From Rhizophagus clarus (lineage: Eukaryota; Glomeromycota; Glomeromycetes; Glomerales; Glomeraceae), in NCBI GenBank assembly GCA_015698045.1, contig BLAL01000180.1, positions 248,001-312,000 on the forward strand: 64,000 nucleotides of DNA, in the 5' to 3' direction. Under the pieces are notes generated by a model. It did not search any database, was not told where the DNA came from, and saw nothing but the letters and a program-made list of their open reading frames with translations. Position 1 is the first letter of the stretch, and each line of letters begins with the position of its first letter. This document shows, piece after piece, positions 34,858-47,417 of this stretch. A program made the translations under genes and the position numbers.

Positions 34858-36022
34858 TTATATTTTAATCAAAAGAAAAAAAATTACACCACAATGTATA
34901 TATGATTTTATAAAAAAATTGAACCACAATTGCAAAATTTTAACTGTAATATTAATGCTATAGTTCTGTACTAATTGCAAATGCACTGCAATATATAAGA
35001 ATGGAAAATACAGTAAGAAAGGATGACAGAAGAATAAAGGAAAGAAGAGATAAATGAAAAGGGATGAAGGGAAGCAAAGATAATCAAAGAGAAATGAAGA
35101 AGGAACAAAAAAGATAAAGGATAGTGAAAAGAAATGAATGAAACAAAAAAGAATAAAAATGAATGAGAAAACAAAAGGGAAATGAAAAGGAATAAAGAGA
35201 ATGAAAAAAAATAAAAGAAACAAAGATGAAATTAAAAGGAATGAAAGAAACAAATAGTGAATGAAAAAAAAAACAGGGGGAATAAAAGAGAATGAAAGGA
35301 AGCAAAGGAGGAATGAAAATCAATAAAGGGAATGAAAAAAAAGCAACAAAAGAAGCCAAAGAGTAATGAGAGAAATAAAAAAAGCAATGAAAGAAATCAA
35401 AGATCAATGAAAGAAATGAAAAAAGCAATGAAAGAAACCAAAGATAAATTAAAGAAATGAAAAAAAGCAACGAAAGAAACCAAAAATCAATGAAAGAAAC
35501 CAAAAAGGCAATGAAAGAAACAATGACAAAAGGAACAAACGATCAATGAAAGGAATAACAAAGGGAACCACAAAAGATCAATGAAAGAACCATGGAAAGA
35601 AACGAAAGAAACAATGAAAAAAAGAAACAAAGAAACCATGAAAATAAGAGAAATAAAAAATGAAAGAAAAGCCAGAACACCCACCCATAGAAAAAAGAAA
35701 AAGAAAATGGTTAATATCATCTTAAAAGAAAAATAAAATAACAAGAGAGAGAGACGTAAAAGACTTACTTGAATTTTCACTCAAATGATACACATCTAAA
35801 AAAGACAGAAAGTTTAGTAAAAGAACAAGGGAAAGAATGAAAAGAAAACAAAAAAAGAATTAAAACTCACCTTGAATTTCCACTGAAATGGAATTAAAAA
35901 CAGCCGCACCTAAAAAAAAAGAACAAGTTAATAAGAGAAAAAGAAAAAAGAATAAAAGCAAAAAAAAAAAAAACTTACCTGTTACAGTACTTAATCCCAA
36001 AGCTAAAAGTGATGCCGTTAAC
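34858..36022 (-). other. Element X left limb: putative transcription unit with micro-exons and pyrimidine tract
   Basis: On the minus strand, small segments are bounded by good splice words: exon-like GGGATTAAGTACTGTAACAG then GTAAGTTTTT (about 35980); TTTTTTAG, then a ~35-nt segment, then GTGAGTTTTA (about 35870); TTTTTAG, then ATGTGTATCATTTGAGTG, then GTAAGTC (about 35770). Next comes a ~750-bp T/C tract of TTTCATTGATCTTTGG-type words (35760-34995) ending TATATATTGCAG, and an A+T-rich tail. The copy in X' (47924-49000) keeps the same order and the same splice words. The long ORFs in the T/C tract are artefacts. Confidence 0.5.
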
Positions 36023-36256
36023 TAAAGAATTAAAAAAAATGATTTTTTTATTTTAAAAAAAAATGTTAAAAAAAAAGATGATTATTTTATTTTAAAAAAA
36101 AATAAAAAAAAAAAAAATTATTTATTTTAAAAAAAAAATGTTAAAGATTTTTTATTTTAAACTGATTAGAAACTCTTTCTCGTCGATCTCAGTACCATAA
36201 TTTTTACAAAAAATAATTTTGAAAAAAGCGATATATAAAAGTCCTTTATTTTAAAC

Positions 36257-38632
36257 ATGACTAACAAAAGAAGTGCTCGTCTTGCTAATAAGGCTGCTAC
36301 AAACCAACCCAAAGTGGTTGTACCTGTCGAGAAACCCATCGTTGTTATTCCAGCTCCAAGTATTGCTTCCAATACTTCGTCTCAGCAAACCGACCAAGGC
36401 GCCTCCGCCAAAGGTCCCTCTATAACTGTTAAGAAAGAAATTATGGCCTCGAAAGCTAAACCTACTCTGGCAGAAGAGCAAGCTATTGCTAAAGAAAAAG
36501 CTTTTACTTCCAACCTAGAAACTGAACGTTTCCTCACTAGCGACCTCTTTGCTGAAAAAAAGGACGGTCCACTCGAGGATAGCACAGATCATCCAGTTTT
36601 CAAACTGCGCCTAGATCATATTACTTTGAAACAAGTCAATAATTCTGTTAAGAAACAAACCACGTTCACCTATTACGCCTCTGACTCAAATGAAGACGCC
36701 ATGGTGACTGATCCACTAAATCAGGAGGATCAACAAACTCGTTCAAATGGGTTATTTAAAAAAAGACAAATCCAGATCATCGATCAACAGCCATCTGATT
36801 TGAAAATGGATGTAGATCAAAAATCAGCCTCCCAACAGGTTAACGAACAACCTGTTGATCAACCCGAAATCATTACCATATCTGATGATGAAGATAGTTT
36901 TGTTCTCGTTCCCAAGTTGTTTACTGTCTACACTGAAAGCAACAACCTCCCATATGTAAGAAAGACAGATAAAGCACACGAAATGCTGAAATTATTACAA
37001 CACTACCCAGGTTTCAAATACGCCAAACCTGCCCACCAATCCATATGTCAAGAAAATGGTAAAAACAAACTTATTAACATTGTTAAAGCTATTTTTAGTA
37101 ACGAAGATAGCTATAATAAAGTCTTACAAGGAAGATTTCATACTAAAATTAACGAAGAAGACCAAGATGGTAATATTGTTGAAAAAAATACTACCTTCCA
37201 ATTTAAATCTGCGATGAAAGAAAATACGCAGAAAAATAAGGAAGAAATTGATAACAAAAAAGAACGTACAATCCAAGTATTTGACATCCCGTTGTATACT
37301 GAAAAGAAAACAATTCAAAACTCATTCAGTCTCCTTGGAGAGATTGAAAAAATCAATACAAAAGCTCAAGGGCAATACCAACAAGCTTACATCACATATA
37401 AAGATGCAAACTCAGTTCAACGCTTTTACCACAAATGGTCACACTTCATCGGCAAAGAATATGTCAGAGTGATGCCCATCCTTTTATCAGAAGAACAAAG
37501 AAACTAACGAAAACAATATAATCTCCGCTTATCTGGCCTACCCATAGGCACTACAGCCATTAATTTAAGACCAATCTTAGATGAGATGAATGCAATGACT
37601 TGCTTCATACCAAGAAACCCGTTCTATTATAAACCTTTCACCTACGCTTATGTCAACTTCAAGAATGAAAAAGACAGAAATTGCGATGAAGAAAAAGTTC
37701 AGTATCAAACAGGGCAAAATAGATAAACCCTTATTTATATCAGACCCCACTATCAAACGTAATATTTGCAACAATTGTGGCAATCCAGACCATTTATACG
37801 CTGGATGTAACATCAAAAAACGTACAAACAAATGCAACAATACGGTCAAGGCTGCATGAAAAGAAAGGACTAAATTAACTGCGCAAAACAAAAAAAGATC
37901 ATATGCTCAAGTAGTTAAATCCAATGCAACCCCAACCAACCCTCCTAACAGAAACAACGCTCCAAATCAGAACAAGAACCACCCCAAAGGAAAAAATCCT
38001 GCACATAACAACAACAAAAACGCTACAACTCACTCCCCAAATAATAAGTCTCAACATCGAGGCACCAATCAAGAGGGATCAAATAATCAAACCAAGAATC
38101 TCTCTGACAAACAACAACAATACTTACATTAACTCGTAGACAATCTTGTGAAAACATTAGAAGTTCAAATCACCCAGCAGTTCTCTGAACTCAGAACTCA
38201 TATTGACCAATTTGGATCAACGATTAATCAATTCAGGAAAGAACGAGATGAACGCCTTAAAAATATTACAGTATCTGGTATCTTACACTCACCTGTAGCC
38301 AGATCTCCAACCCCCTCAACTTCGTCTCCAAAAAATGATAAAATGAACAAAACAAAAGAGTCAGAAAAGATCCAGCCTATGATGACTCATCTTCTTCAGA
38401 AGAGGAACAAATTGAAAATATGCTTCATACCCAACGTATGCTAGTACAAAAAGTAGATCAAACTACTAGCAGACTTCAAGGAATGATCGAAGGTGCTTTA
38501 CAAAACTTTTTAGGTTTTGCCACTTCATCCACAACAGAACAACAATTTATTCTGTTAGAAGATAATGAGGAGTATCTTCCAACGGACAATGAAGAAGAAG
38601 AGGCTGATGTCGAAAGTAACATTGACGCGTAA
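36257..38632 (+). pseudogene. LINE copy 2 ORF1 (two RRM-like regions and a CCHC knuckle), broken
   Basis: The first 416 codons are open from ATG 36257. They hold a Lys/Ala-rich leader, then an RRM-like region (VFDIPLYTEKK, QQAYITYKD) at residues ~335-400. TAA at 37505-37507 replaces the CAA seen in copy 1. Then follow a second RRM-like region (LRLSGLPIGTT...), a 2-nt loss near 37670, the knuckle CNNCGNPDHLYAGC near 37770, TGA at 37857, an Asn-rich linker with TAA at 38130, and a C-terminal part with helices and an acidic end SNIDA. ORF1 of this element type coats the RNA. Copy 1 carries the homologous gene. Confidence 0.9.
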
Positions 38633-38670
38633 ATCTTCTTCACTCTACCATCAACTATCAGTGTGCAATT

Positions 38671-41600
38671 ATGATGGACACTCAATCAAAAAACAAAAAA
38701 TCAAATTCAATTAAACCCCTCTCCTCAAAACAGAAACAAAAAATTTCACTAAAACATGTTCCTCAAATACAAAAAATTAATTTTAGAATTGCAACTCTCA
38801 ATATACAAACAATTAATCATGAAAAAATTGTAGATGTAATGGAATATATGACAACCAATAATATCGACATTCTCGGTTTGGCTGAAACTAACGTTAATAA
38901 AAATACATTAAGAATTCTAGAATATACAGTTCAAGATAAATTTAAATTATACTTTACGACAGAAGAGAAGAAGGGGACAGGCATCAGATTCTTAGTTAAA
39001 AAAGAATTCGCCATTTATATACAACAATTCCAACACTTCAAAGGACGTATAGGCTTCATTGACTTCTACACTAAAAAGAAGAAAATCCGTATCGTCCAAG
39101 CATATATTAATGTACAAGACAAAGAAAAACCGCAAGTTAAAAGGCTGTACAAACAACTTGAACATTGGACAAACCAATGTCTGGACTCTTTCGTTAAAGA
39201 CATTATTATAATGGGAGATTTTAACACCAAATGGAATGAATATGAACTCCTCAATGCACCACATTGGCGGCATGACATATTCAATTATTTCAAAAAGCAC
39301 TTCATTAAAGAATCAACCTCAGTTTTCTGCGATGACATCTCAGATATGTACATATACATTCCAAACAACCCAAATCACGCGCACAATAAAATAGATTATA
39401 TATGGTGTAATATAGACCTTATGTTATCAACTATAGATAGTAAACCACAAGACGTTCAACCGGTCATTAAAATGGACCATCAAATGATTACTCTGGATCT
39501 TTTCATAGATGATATTATCATCAATAAGAATAATACACAGAAACGCCAAACTCTTCCAAAGACAATTTATTGTTATAATGAAATGCAAAAAACAGATGGA
39601 GAATGGAATTGGGATAAATTCAATAAAGACATAAGTGAGTATTTTGATGATTCAAATATTAAACTCACAACTAACAAAATAAGAGGTATTAACTCACAAA
39701 AACAGTTAAATCAACTATGGAATTTATTCAGAAAAGCCATAATGCATAGCGCCAAATACAACGTCAAACAAAAAAAGAAAAAAATTAAACAGAATCGTCA
39801 TCCACTATACGATTCTGACTTAAAAAAAAATTTGAACATGTTGAAAGGAATGCTCAACAAGATACGTAGAGCAAAACTAGACTTTAATGATAGGTCAATA
39901 GAAAATAGGCAAAAAATAATTACTCATATTACCGCCTTGCATAGAAGAAGTAACGGTATTAGATCAAGTACCTTGTCAGACTTCATCTCAATCATGAAAA
40001 GACACAACATTACAATCTCTAATCGCTTTTTACGCGATAAAACTTTTCAGTATAAAGATATTCTACAAAATACCATTATTATATTAGAATCTAAATATAT
40101 TAATGCAACATATGAATACAAGAAGAACATGATGGACACGTTCATACAAGAAAGGAATCAAAATTACAAAACAGATAAAAAGAAAATGATCAAATCTGTT
40201 TTGGAACGTCCCCATACTTCATTATTTATTGATAAAGTTTATAAAAATAATAACAATAAAGATACTCTTTATACTGAAGAAAACGAAGTTAAAGAACAAA
40301 CCAACCTTCATTTCCAAACGATAGCTGGCGCTATCAATTGTGAGAAAGATTTATCCTAACATCCCAAATGGCAAGATCAATATCAACCTAAACGTGACGT
40401 TCAATACACCATATATAGTGATTTAATGAAATATCCAACGCTAGACGAATGGATAGATAATGTTAAATCCCTCCCTAATAATAAAGCTTCTGGTCCTTCT
40501 GGTATATCTTATGAAATGCTAAAAAATTTGAATGAAGATAATCAATCCTTTTTACATGCGTTTATATGTGTATGTATGGATTTAAATGATATACCTGACG
40601 AATGGAAAAAAGCTACAATATACCCGATCCCTAAGCCGAAACCCTTCTTCGCTAATTTAACAAATACCAGACCGATTACGCTTCTCGAAACTCCTCGAAA
40701 AGCTTTCATCAGTTTACTAAATAGACACCTTAGTCGAATACTGAAGAACGATAACGTGCTCAAAGGAAACCAATTCGCTGCTTTACCAGGCAACTCCACC
40801 TTCGAACCAATCCGCATGATTAATAAAATAATACAAGACGCGAAAGAAAATAATAAAGAACTTTGGCTTCTTTCCCAGGATTTAGGAAAAGCCTATGATT
40901 GTGTTAATATCTTCATGCTAGAAAAGGTGATAGAATGTATTAAGATACCGCCTAATTTTATAAAAATAATATCTAGCCTCTTTAAAAATTGACAAAATCA
41001 AGTAATTACCGCTTATGGATTGACCGATCCATATGACGTGTTAATTGGAATTGATCAAGAGGAAGTTATATCACCGTTGTTATGGTGTATATACTATGAT
41101 CCCCCTATTATATGAAATAGAACAAAGAAAACTTGGCTATACCTTAGAAGCACCAAAGATAGCTTTAAACAAATTTTATGGTGAAGATACATCTGAGGAA
41201 ACAGAGAAACTTACAATATCTTCCAGCGCGTATATGGATGACACTCAGTGGCTAGTTCCTAGCCAAAATAACTTAGAAAAAATACTCGAGATAGCAGACT
41301 CCTTCTACAAACTTAACGATATTCAAGTTAATAAAGAGAAGTCTGAACTCTTAGTCAGATATAAACAAGGAAGATACAGACTAAAACTAAAACCACATGA
41401 ATCTGTCACTCTAAGGTTTGGGTCTGATTTGATATTTATAATCCCTGTTTCACCTCGAAGTTCTATCCACATATTAGGCATCTATTTTGATGAAAGAAAT
41501 ACTTTTCAATCAACAATCAAACAAATTAATGACAAAATCAATGAATTACGGTACAAATATGCCAGAAAAAGGATCACTGATAAACACATGATTTACATTT

Positions 41601-44077
41601 TCAACAGCGTTATTATCCCTAGAATTGAATATTGGTCACAAGTTAAAGTACTTACCAAAAAATTCATGGATAAGATCATGAATCAGTTCCTGTCAACATT
41701 CAAGAAAAAGTTACGACTCTCGATAACTACACCTAATGAAATCTTTTTTAATAAGATTTATAACATTAAAAACATTGGTGACAATCAAGACCAAGCCAAA
41801 ATTACTAATATCTTGATTCAAATCAACGATGCTTCAGTTTAGGTAAAATTACACATTTAAGGCTTAAGAACATTCAACACAAAGAATGGCTCCCTTCATC
41901 TTTATTGGCTATACTCCCAGATAAGATTGTCAAAAAGTACAGGAACAACTTCTTGATCGCTTTGCTCAATCTATTGAAAAATCACAACATTTCATTGATT
42001 AATAATTCGTCACATGATTGGCTGATCCCTGGAGGACAAATATCGTTACTTCAAGTATTAGAAGATGCATATTTCCACCATCTATTTTTTTTAAGAAATA
42101 TAGAATCTTATTTTTAGAACAAATTCTTTCTGATGATAGTCGCCTGTTGAGTACTAACGAGATCAGAGACAAATTCAATATACCAACCATTTTAGCGCTC
42201 AAATGGTATCATAAAATAATTACAGCGTTGAATACAAACAAAGAAATACTATCGTCCATTAATCGAATTTACAATACTAACTACACCAATTGTCCGATCA
42301 CAACTCAACAATTCTCCAGAGAATCTGAGGCGGACAGAATACAGAAAAATTACACTTCAAAACCAATCCTACTTAACACTGATAATTATCCTAACTATTA
42401 TATAGGCACCCTGAAGAAGAATGCAAACTCCTTCACGTTAGAACATTATAATATTGATTCGATAAGCAACAATAATAAATTAGAAATAAGTCGTTGTCAA
42501 GGATGCAATAATACAACTTCAACATATACACCCTTACGCTCACGAAGGAATCAAGTACAGGAATCATTCTGCAATATCAAATGTAATATTTCCAATACAT
42601 CTATTTTATACATGGGTCAATGCACGACTACAACGAGGGATAAACATCGCCTTATTCCGGTCGATCTCGACTCGCACTTACACCAAGTAATTAATTCAAC
42701 ATCATCCATAATTAATATACCGACAATCAGAAATACTAGCACCAGCATTATTAATCAATCACATAATATAGATAAACAACTACTCCAACATTTCGAAGCC
42801 AATTCTAAATTGGAAGCATTACACATTATTCAACAACATTTTAAGACGAAGACACTTTATCCTTTTATACCGATGGCTCATTGATTAATGCTAATACACA
42901 AGCCGCTTCAATGACTGCTAGTTTCATACGCGTCTTTGATACAAACCTCATCACTCATTCGTTTACAATTACAATAGAAAATTGGCCTTCATCTCTTAGA
43001 GCTGAACTTTTCACCATCTTATTATCACTTATCGTATCACCACATGGATGTCGAGTAGATATTAATACTGACAGCCAAAATTCGATCAACATTATTCAAC
43101 GCATTTATAACAATCCTACCTTCTCAATTAGAGATTATTTTCGCCTCCCTAATAATAATATAGTTATTAACAATATTGTCTCAATTATTAAAGAAAAAAA
43201 TTTATCACTTCGATTTAACAAAGTTAAAGCACACAATAACGATTATTTTAACGAGAGGATTGATCAGAAATGCAAAATTGCGCACTATGATTCAACTCCT
43301 GCCTTCGTTATTAAACAATAATATTTCGATAACATTCGTTTCATACCACAGTGGGGTTCTATACCCATTAAACGAAAATTAAGGAAATTTATTACAGATA
43401 GTTCTAATATTAAAAACTATTTTTCATTCTTACACCTACCACAGAATTATAAATACAAAGACGTTGTCGATTGGGATATTACATTGTGGATATTATGCAA
43501 CAATGGCGAAAAAGCAGAGACCAATTTTAAACAACACTGCAAAATGATCTTTAAATACAAACTATTATCAGAACAATTAGCTGTTCTAGAAAAAACTAAG
43601 CGACAATACTATGATATATATCAAGACTCCGATTGTCCTTTATGTGCTGAAGAAAAAGAAACCTTTACTCACATTTGGTTATGTCTGTACCAAACAGAAG
43701 TCTTTAGTCAATTATATAACAATTTCAAAAATGCGTTAATTTTTGGGATTCTAAATTTAACAACTGATGTTTCTGCTCAACAATTAAATGATCAATTTGA
43801 TCTCTTATTATATACAAAAAGTTTTCACGCTAGCAATATCACATTTATAGATATTATTAAAGGTTTTGTCCCCATAACATTAGTAGAATGGCTGCAGAAG
43901 TATACTACTGCAATCCAACGTCGCAAGCTCTTAATCAAAGCTTTTGATAAATTATACGAAGATTCCCTGGAACTTTGGAAATCACGATGTGAAGCATTTG
44001 CTTCAATCGAACACATGTGTGGTATTACACAATATATGAAACGTTCTATTTCATATAATACGAAATATAAAGAACCT
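38671..44077 (+). pseudogene. LINE copy 2 ORF2 (APE endonuclease, RT, RNase H, zinc motif), broken
   Basis: ATG 38671 is 39 nt after the ORF1 stop. Endonuclease region: TLNIQTIN, GLAETNV (catalytic Glu), MGDFNTKWNE and HNKIDYIWCN, between 38790 and 39500. Reverse transcriptase: KATIYPIPKP (40610), LSQDLGKAYD (40870) and AYMDDTQ (41230). RNase H: a broken YTDGS region near 42865, LRAELF (42990) and INTDSQN (43065). Zinc motif CPLC-x8-H-x3-C at about 43640. Breaks: TAA 40357 (CAA in copy 1), TGA 40990 (same in copy 1), +1 insertion near 41100, -1 near 41838, a frame change in a T-run near 42090, another near 42850, and TAA 43319. The last residues before the next stop (44107) are encoded by element X, not by the LINE. 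Confidence 0.92.
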
Positions 44078-44577
44078 CATATGCGCCGATCCTTGGAATT
44101 AGCTTAAATTAAGAATTTTTAATAAAAAATTAGTAAACAGTGCAAAATACGATTGTGTTACACATTCATCTTATCAATCTTATGTAGAATAATCAGAAAA
44201 TAAAAAAATTTTTTACAACTCATACTTAAAAATTAAAATAATAATAACTTTTTATAACCCATCAACTATTTTAAGAACCCATCACTTTTTACACCAGTTG
44301 CAAATAAAAGTTTTATGAATACAATTGTAGTTATTTGCAGTTGTTAATGGTATTATTTATTCTCCAAAAGCTTTTTATTGATGTAAAATAATTAAATAAG
44401 GCAGCAAAAATAACTGGGTTTCGTATAAATTTGCCATCATATTTAAAGAATTTTGAAAATAAAGAAATAATCAAAATTTTCATTATCTTTTAATAATTTT
44501 TAATTTTAAAAATTGTTTTTAAAATATGGAGACAAAGAATCTTTCTTTATATCATTTACTGACGATGATTTTAAAAT

Positions 44578-44850
44578 TCATTTAACCGACATTGAAATCT
44601 CATGATATTTAAATCCACCAGTACGAAAGCTTTGACTTTTAAATAGATGATCGTTGTTACAGAGCCTTGCGAACGCCGCCTTTCTACAAAAACAATATAC
44701 CTGTATCCCAATAAGCCCAGAGAACTCATCACCTACAAAAATTAAAAAAGAAGAAACGTTAGAACATTTCTTAAAGTCAATTCCGATATTCTTTCCAAAG
44801 AAACAACATACCCGCGTCTCAAGGAATTCCATTTGCTGCAGATAAGTCAT
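44578..44850 (-). other. X' terminal exons of the array transcript, conserved peptide ending EISMSVK
   Basis: Downstream of the array on the minus strand, an open frame runs 44850-44578. It contains likely micro-introns: TTTTTGTAG|GTGATGAG, GGATACAG|GTATATTG and TTTTTGTAG|AAAGGCGG. Its last 30 or so codons (ending FRTGGFKYHEISMSVK then stop) are repeated nearly unchanged in X at about 52168-52270. This may be the last exon of the spliced array RNA. I know no protein like it. Confidence 0.45.
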
Positions 44851-45068
44851 ATTATGATCGATATACTTTTATTTTATTTTACATTCGGTAAAACTCGGTA
44901 AAACAGAATAGTAAAAGTTATATCATTAGATTCAGAACACCAATGGCCCTATGATCATTAAATAAAAGGATAATTTTTTTTTAAATACACAATATATGAA
45001 AGGCACAGAATGCTTTTATAAAAGTTATTTAACAAATCGTTTTAATAATGTCAAAATATTAAATTGTG
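44851..45068. other. X' spacer between terminal exons and array
   Basis: A+T-rich, includes CGGTAAAACTCGGTAAAAC. It is absent from the outer copy X, where the last array unit runs into the terminal exon. Confidence 0.5.
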
Positions 45069-47417
45069 AAGTCCGGTCGTGCTTTTCGTCTGGCAACACT
45101 ACAAAAAAGAAAGAAAAAAAATAAATAATTAATTAATTAAAAAAAAAACCAACGAAAAACACCACCCCAACCCTCCCTTACTTTAATTGTCCTTAATTCC
45201 AAAAGTCCGGTCATGCTTTTCGTCCGGCAACACTACAAAAAAAAAAAAATTAATAATTAATTAAAAAAACAACGAAAAACACCTCCCCAATCCTCCCTTA
45301 CCTTAATTGTCCTTAATTCCAAAAGTCCGGTCGTGCTTTTCGTCCAGCAACACTACAAAAAGAAAAAAAACAAATAAATAATTAATTAATTAAAAAAAAC
45401 AACGAAAACATCACCCCAACCCTCCCTTACCTTAATTGTCCTTAATTCCAAAAGTCCGGTCGTGCTTTTCGTCCGGCAACACTACAAAAAAGAAAAAAAA
45501 AGCAAATAAATAATTAATTAATTAAACAAAAAACACCACCCAACCCTCCCTTACCTTAATTTCAATAGTCCGGTCGTGCTTTTCGTCCGGCAACACTACA
45601 AAAAAGAAAAAACAAACAAATAAATAATTAATTAATTAAACAAAAAACACCACCCAACCCTCCCTTACCTTAATTCCAATAGTCCGGTCACGTTTTTCGT
45701 CCGGCAACACTACAAAAAAAGAAAAAAAAAAAATAATTAATTAATTAATTAAAAAAAACAACAACGAAAAACACCACCCAACCCTCCCTTACCTTAATTC
45801 CAATAGTCCGGTCGTGCTTTTCGTCCGACAACACTACAAAAAAGAAAAAACAAATAAAAAAATAATTAATTAATTAAACAAAAAACACCACCCCAACCCT
45901 CTCTTACCTTAATTCCAATAGTCCGGTCATGCTTTTCGTCCGGCAACACTACAAAAAAGAAAAAAAAAGCAAATAAATAAATAATTAATTAAACAAAAAA
46001 CACCACCCCAACCCTCCCTTACCTTAATTCCAATAGTCCGGTCGTGCTTTTTGTCCGGCAACACTACAAAAAAGAAAAAAAAAACAAATAAATAATTAAT
46101 TAATTAAACAAAAAACAACAAAAAACACCTCCCCCAACCCTCCCTTACTTTAATTCCAATAGTCCGGTCGTGCTTTTCGTCCGGCAACACTACAAAAAAG
46201 AAAAAAAAACAAATAATTAATTAATTAATTAAAAAAAAAACAACAAAAAACACCTCCCCCAACCCTCCCTTACCTTAATTCCAATAGTCCGGTCGTGTTT
46301 TTCGTCCAGCAACACTACAAAAAAGAAAAAAAAAGCAAATAAATAATTAATTAATTAAACAAAAAACACCACCCAACCCTCCCTTACCTTAATTCCAATA
46401 GTCCGGTCGTGCTTTTCGTCCGGCAACACTACAAAAAAGAAAAAAAAACAAATAATTAATTAATTAATTAAAAAAAAACAACAAAAAACACCTCCCCCAA
46501 CCCTCCCTTACTTTAATTCCAATAGTCCGGTCGTGCTTTTCGTCCGACAATACTACAAAAAAGAAAAAACAAACAAAAAAATAATTAATTAATTAAACAA
46601 AAAACACCACCCAACCCTCCCTTACCTTAATTCCAATAGTCCGGTCGTGCTTTTCGTCCGGCAACACTACAAAAAAGAAAAAAAAAACAAATAAATAATT
46701 AATTAATTAAACAAAAAACACCACCCCAACCCTCCCTTACCTTAATTCCAATAGTCCGGTCGTGCTTTTCGTCCGGTAACACTACAAAAAAGAAAAAAAA
46801 ACAAATAAATAATTAATTAATTAAAAAAAAAAAACAACAAAAAACACCTCCCCCAACCCTCCCTTACTTTAATTCCAATAGTCCGGTCGTGCTTTTCGTC
46901 CGACAACACTACAAAAAAGAAAAAACAAACAAAAAAATAAATAATTAATTAATTAAAAAAAACAACAACGAAAAACACCACCCCAACCCTCCCTTACCTT
47001 AATTCCAATAGTCCGGTCATGCTTTTCATCCGGTAACACTACAGAAAAGAAAAAAAAAATAATAATTAATTAATTAAATAAAAAAAAACCAACGAAAAAC
47101 ACCTCCTTACCTTAATTCCAAAAGTCCGGTCATGTTTTTCGTCCGGCAACACTACAAAAAAGAAAAAAAAAAATAATTAATTAATTAAATAAAAAACCAA
47201 CGAAAAACATCTCCCCCAACCCTTCCTTACCTTAATTCCAAAAGTCCGGTCACGTTTTTCGTCCGGCAACACTACAAAAAAAGAAAAAAAAAAATAATTA
47301 ATTAATTAATTAAAAAAAACAACAACGAAAAACACCACCCCAACCCTCCCTTACCTTAATTCCAATAGTCCGGTCATGCTTTTCGTCCGGCAATACTACA
47401 AAAAAGAAAAAAAAAAA
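45069..47417 (-). repeat. Exon-intron-like tandem array of X', about 20 units of ~120 bp
   Basis: Read on the minus strand, each unit is a 41-nt block (starts TGTTGCC, contains CGAAAAGCACGACC, ends GGAATTAAG), then GTAAGGGAGGGTTGG, a variable TTAATTAATTATTT linker, and a T/C-rich stretch ending CTTTTTTGTAG. Donor, pyrimidine tract and acceptor are kept in nearly every unit while the linker length varies. The first units carry a longer block ending AAGGACAATTAAAG before GTAAGG. Confidence 0.9.

Noticed and set aside
44041-44107. C-terminus of LINE copy 2 ORF2 ending in HMRRSLELA
   Set aside because: LINE copy 1 shows a different native end. These residues come from reading into element X'.
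45069-47417. Possible CRISPR array (regular ~120-bp repeats)
   Set aside because: The whole unit is repeated, with no unique spacers and no cas genes, and the genome is eukaryotic.
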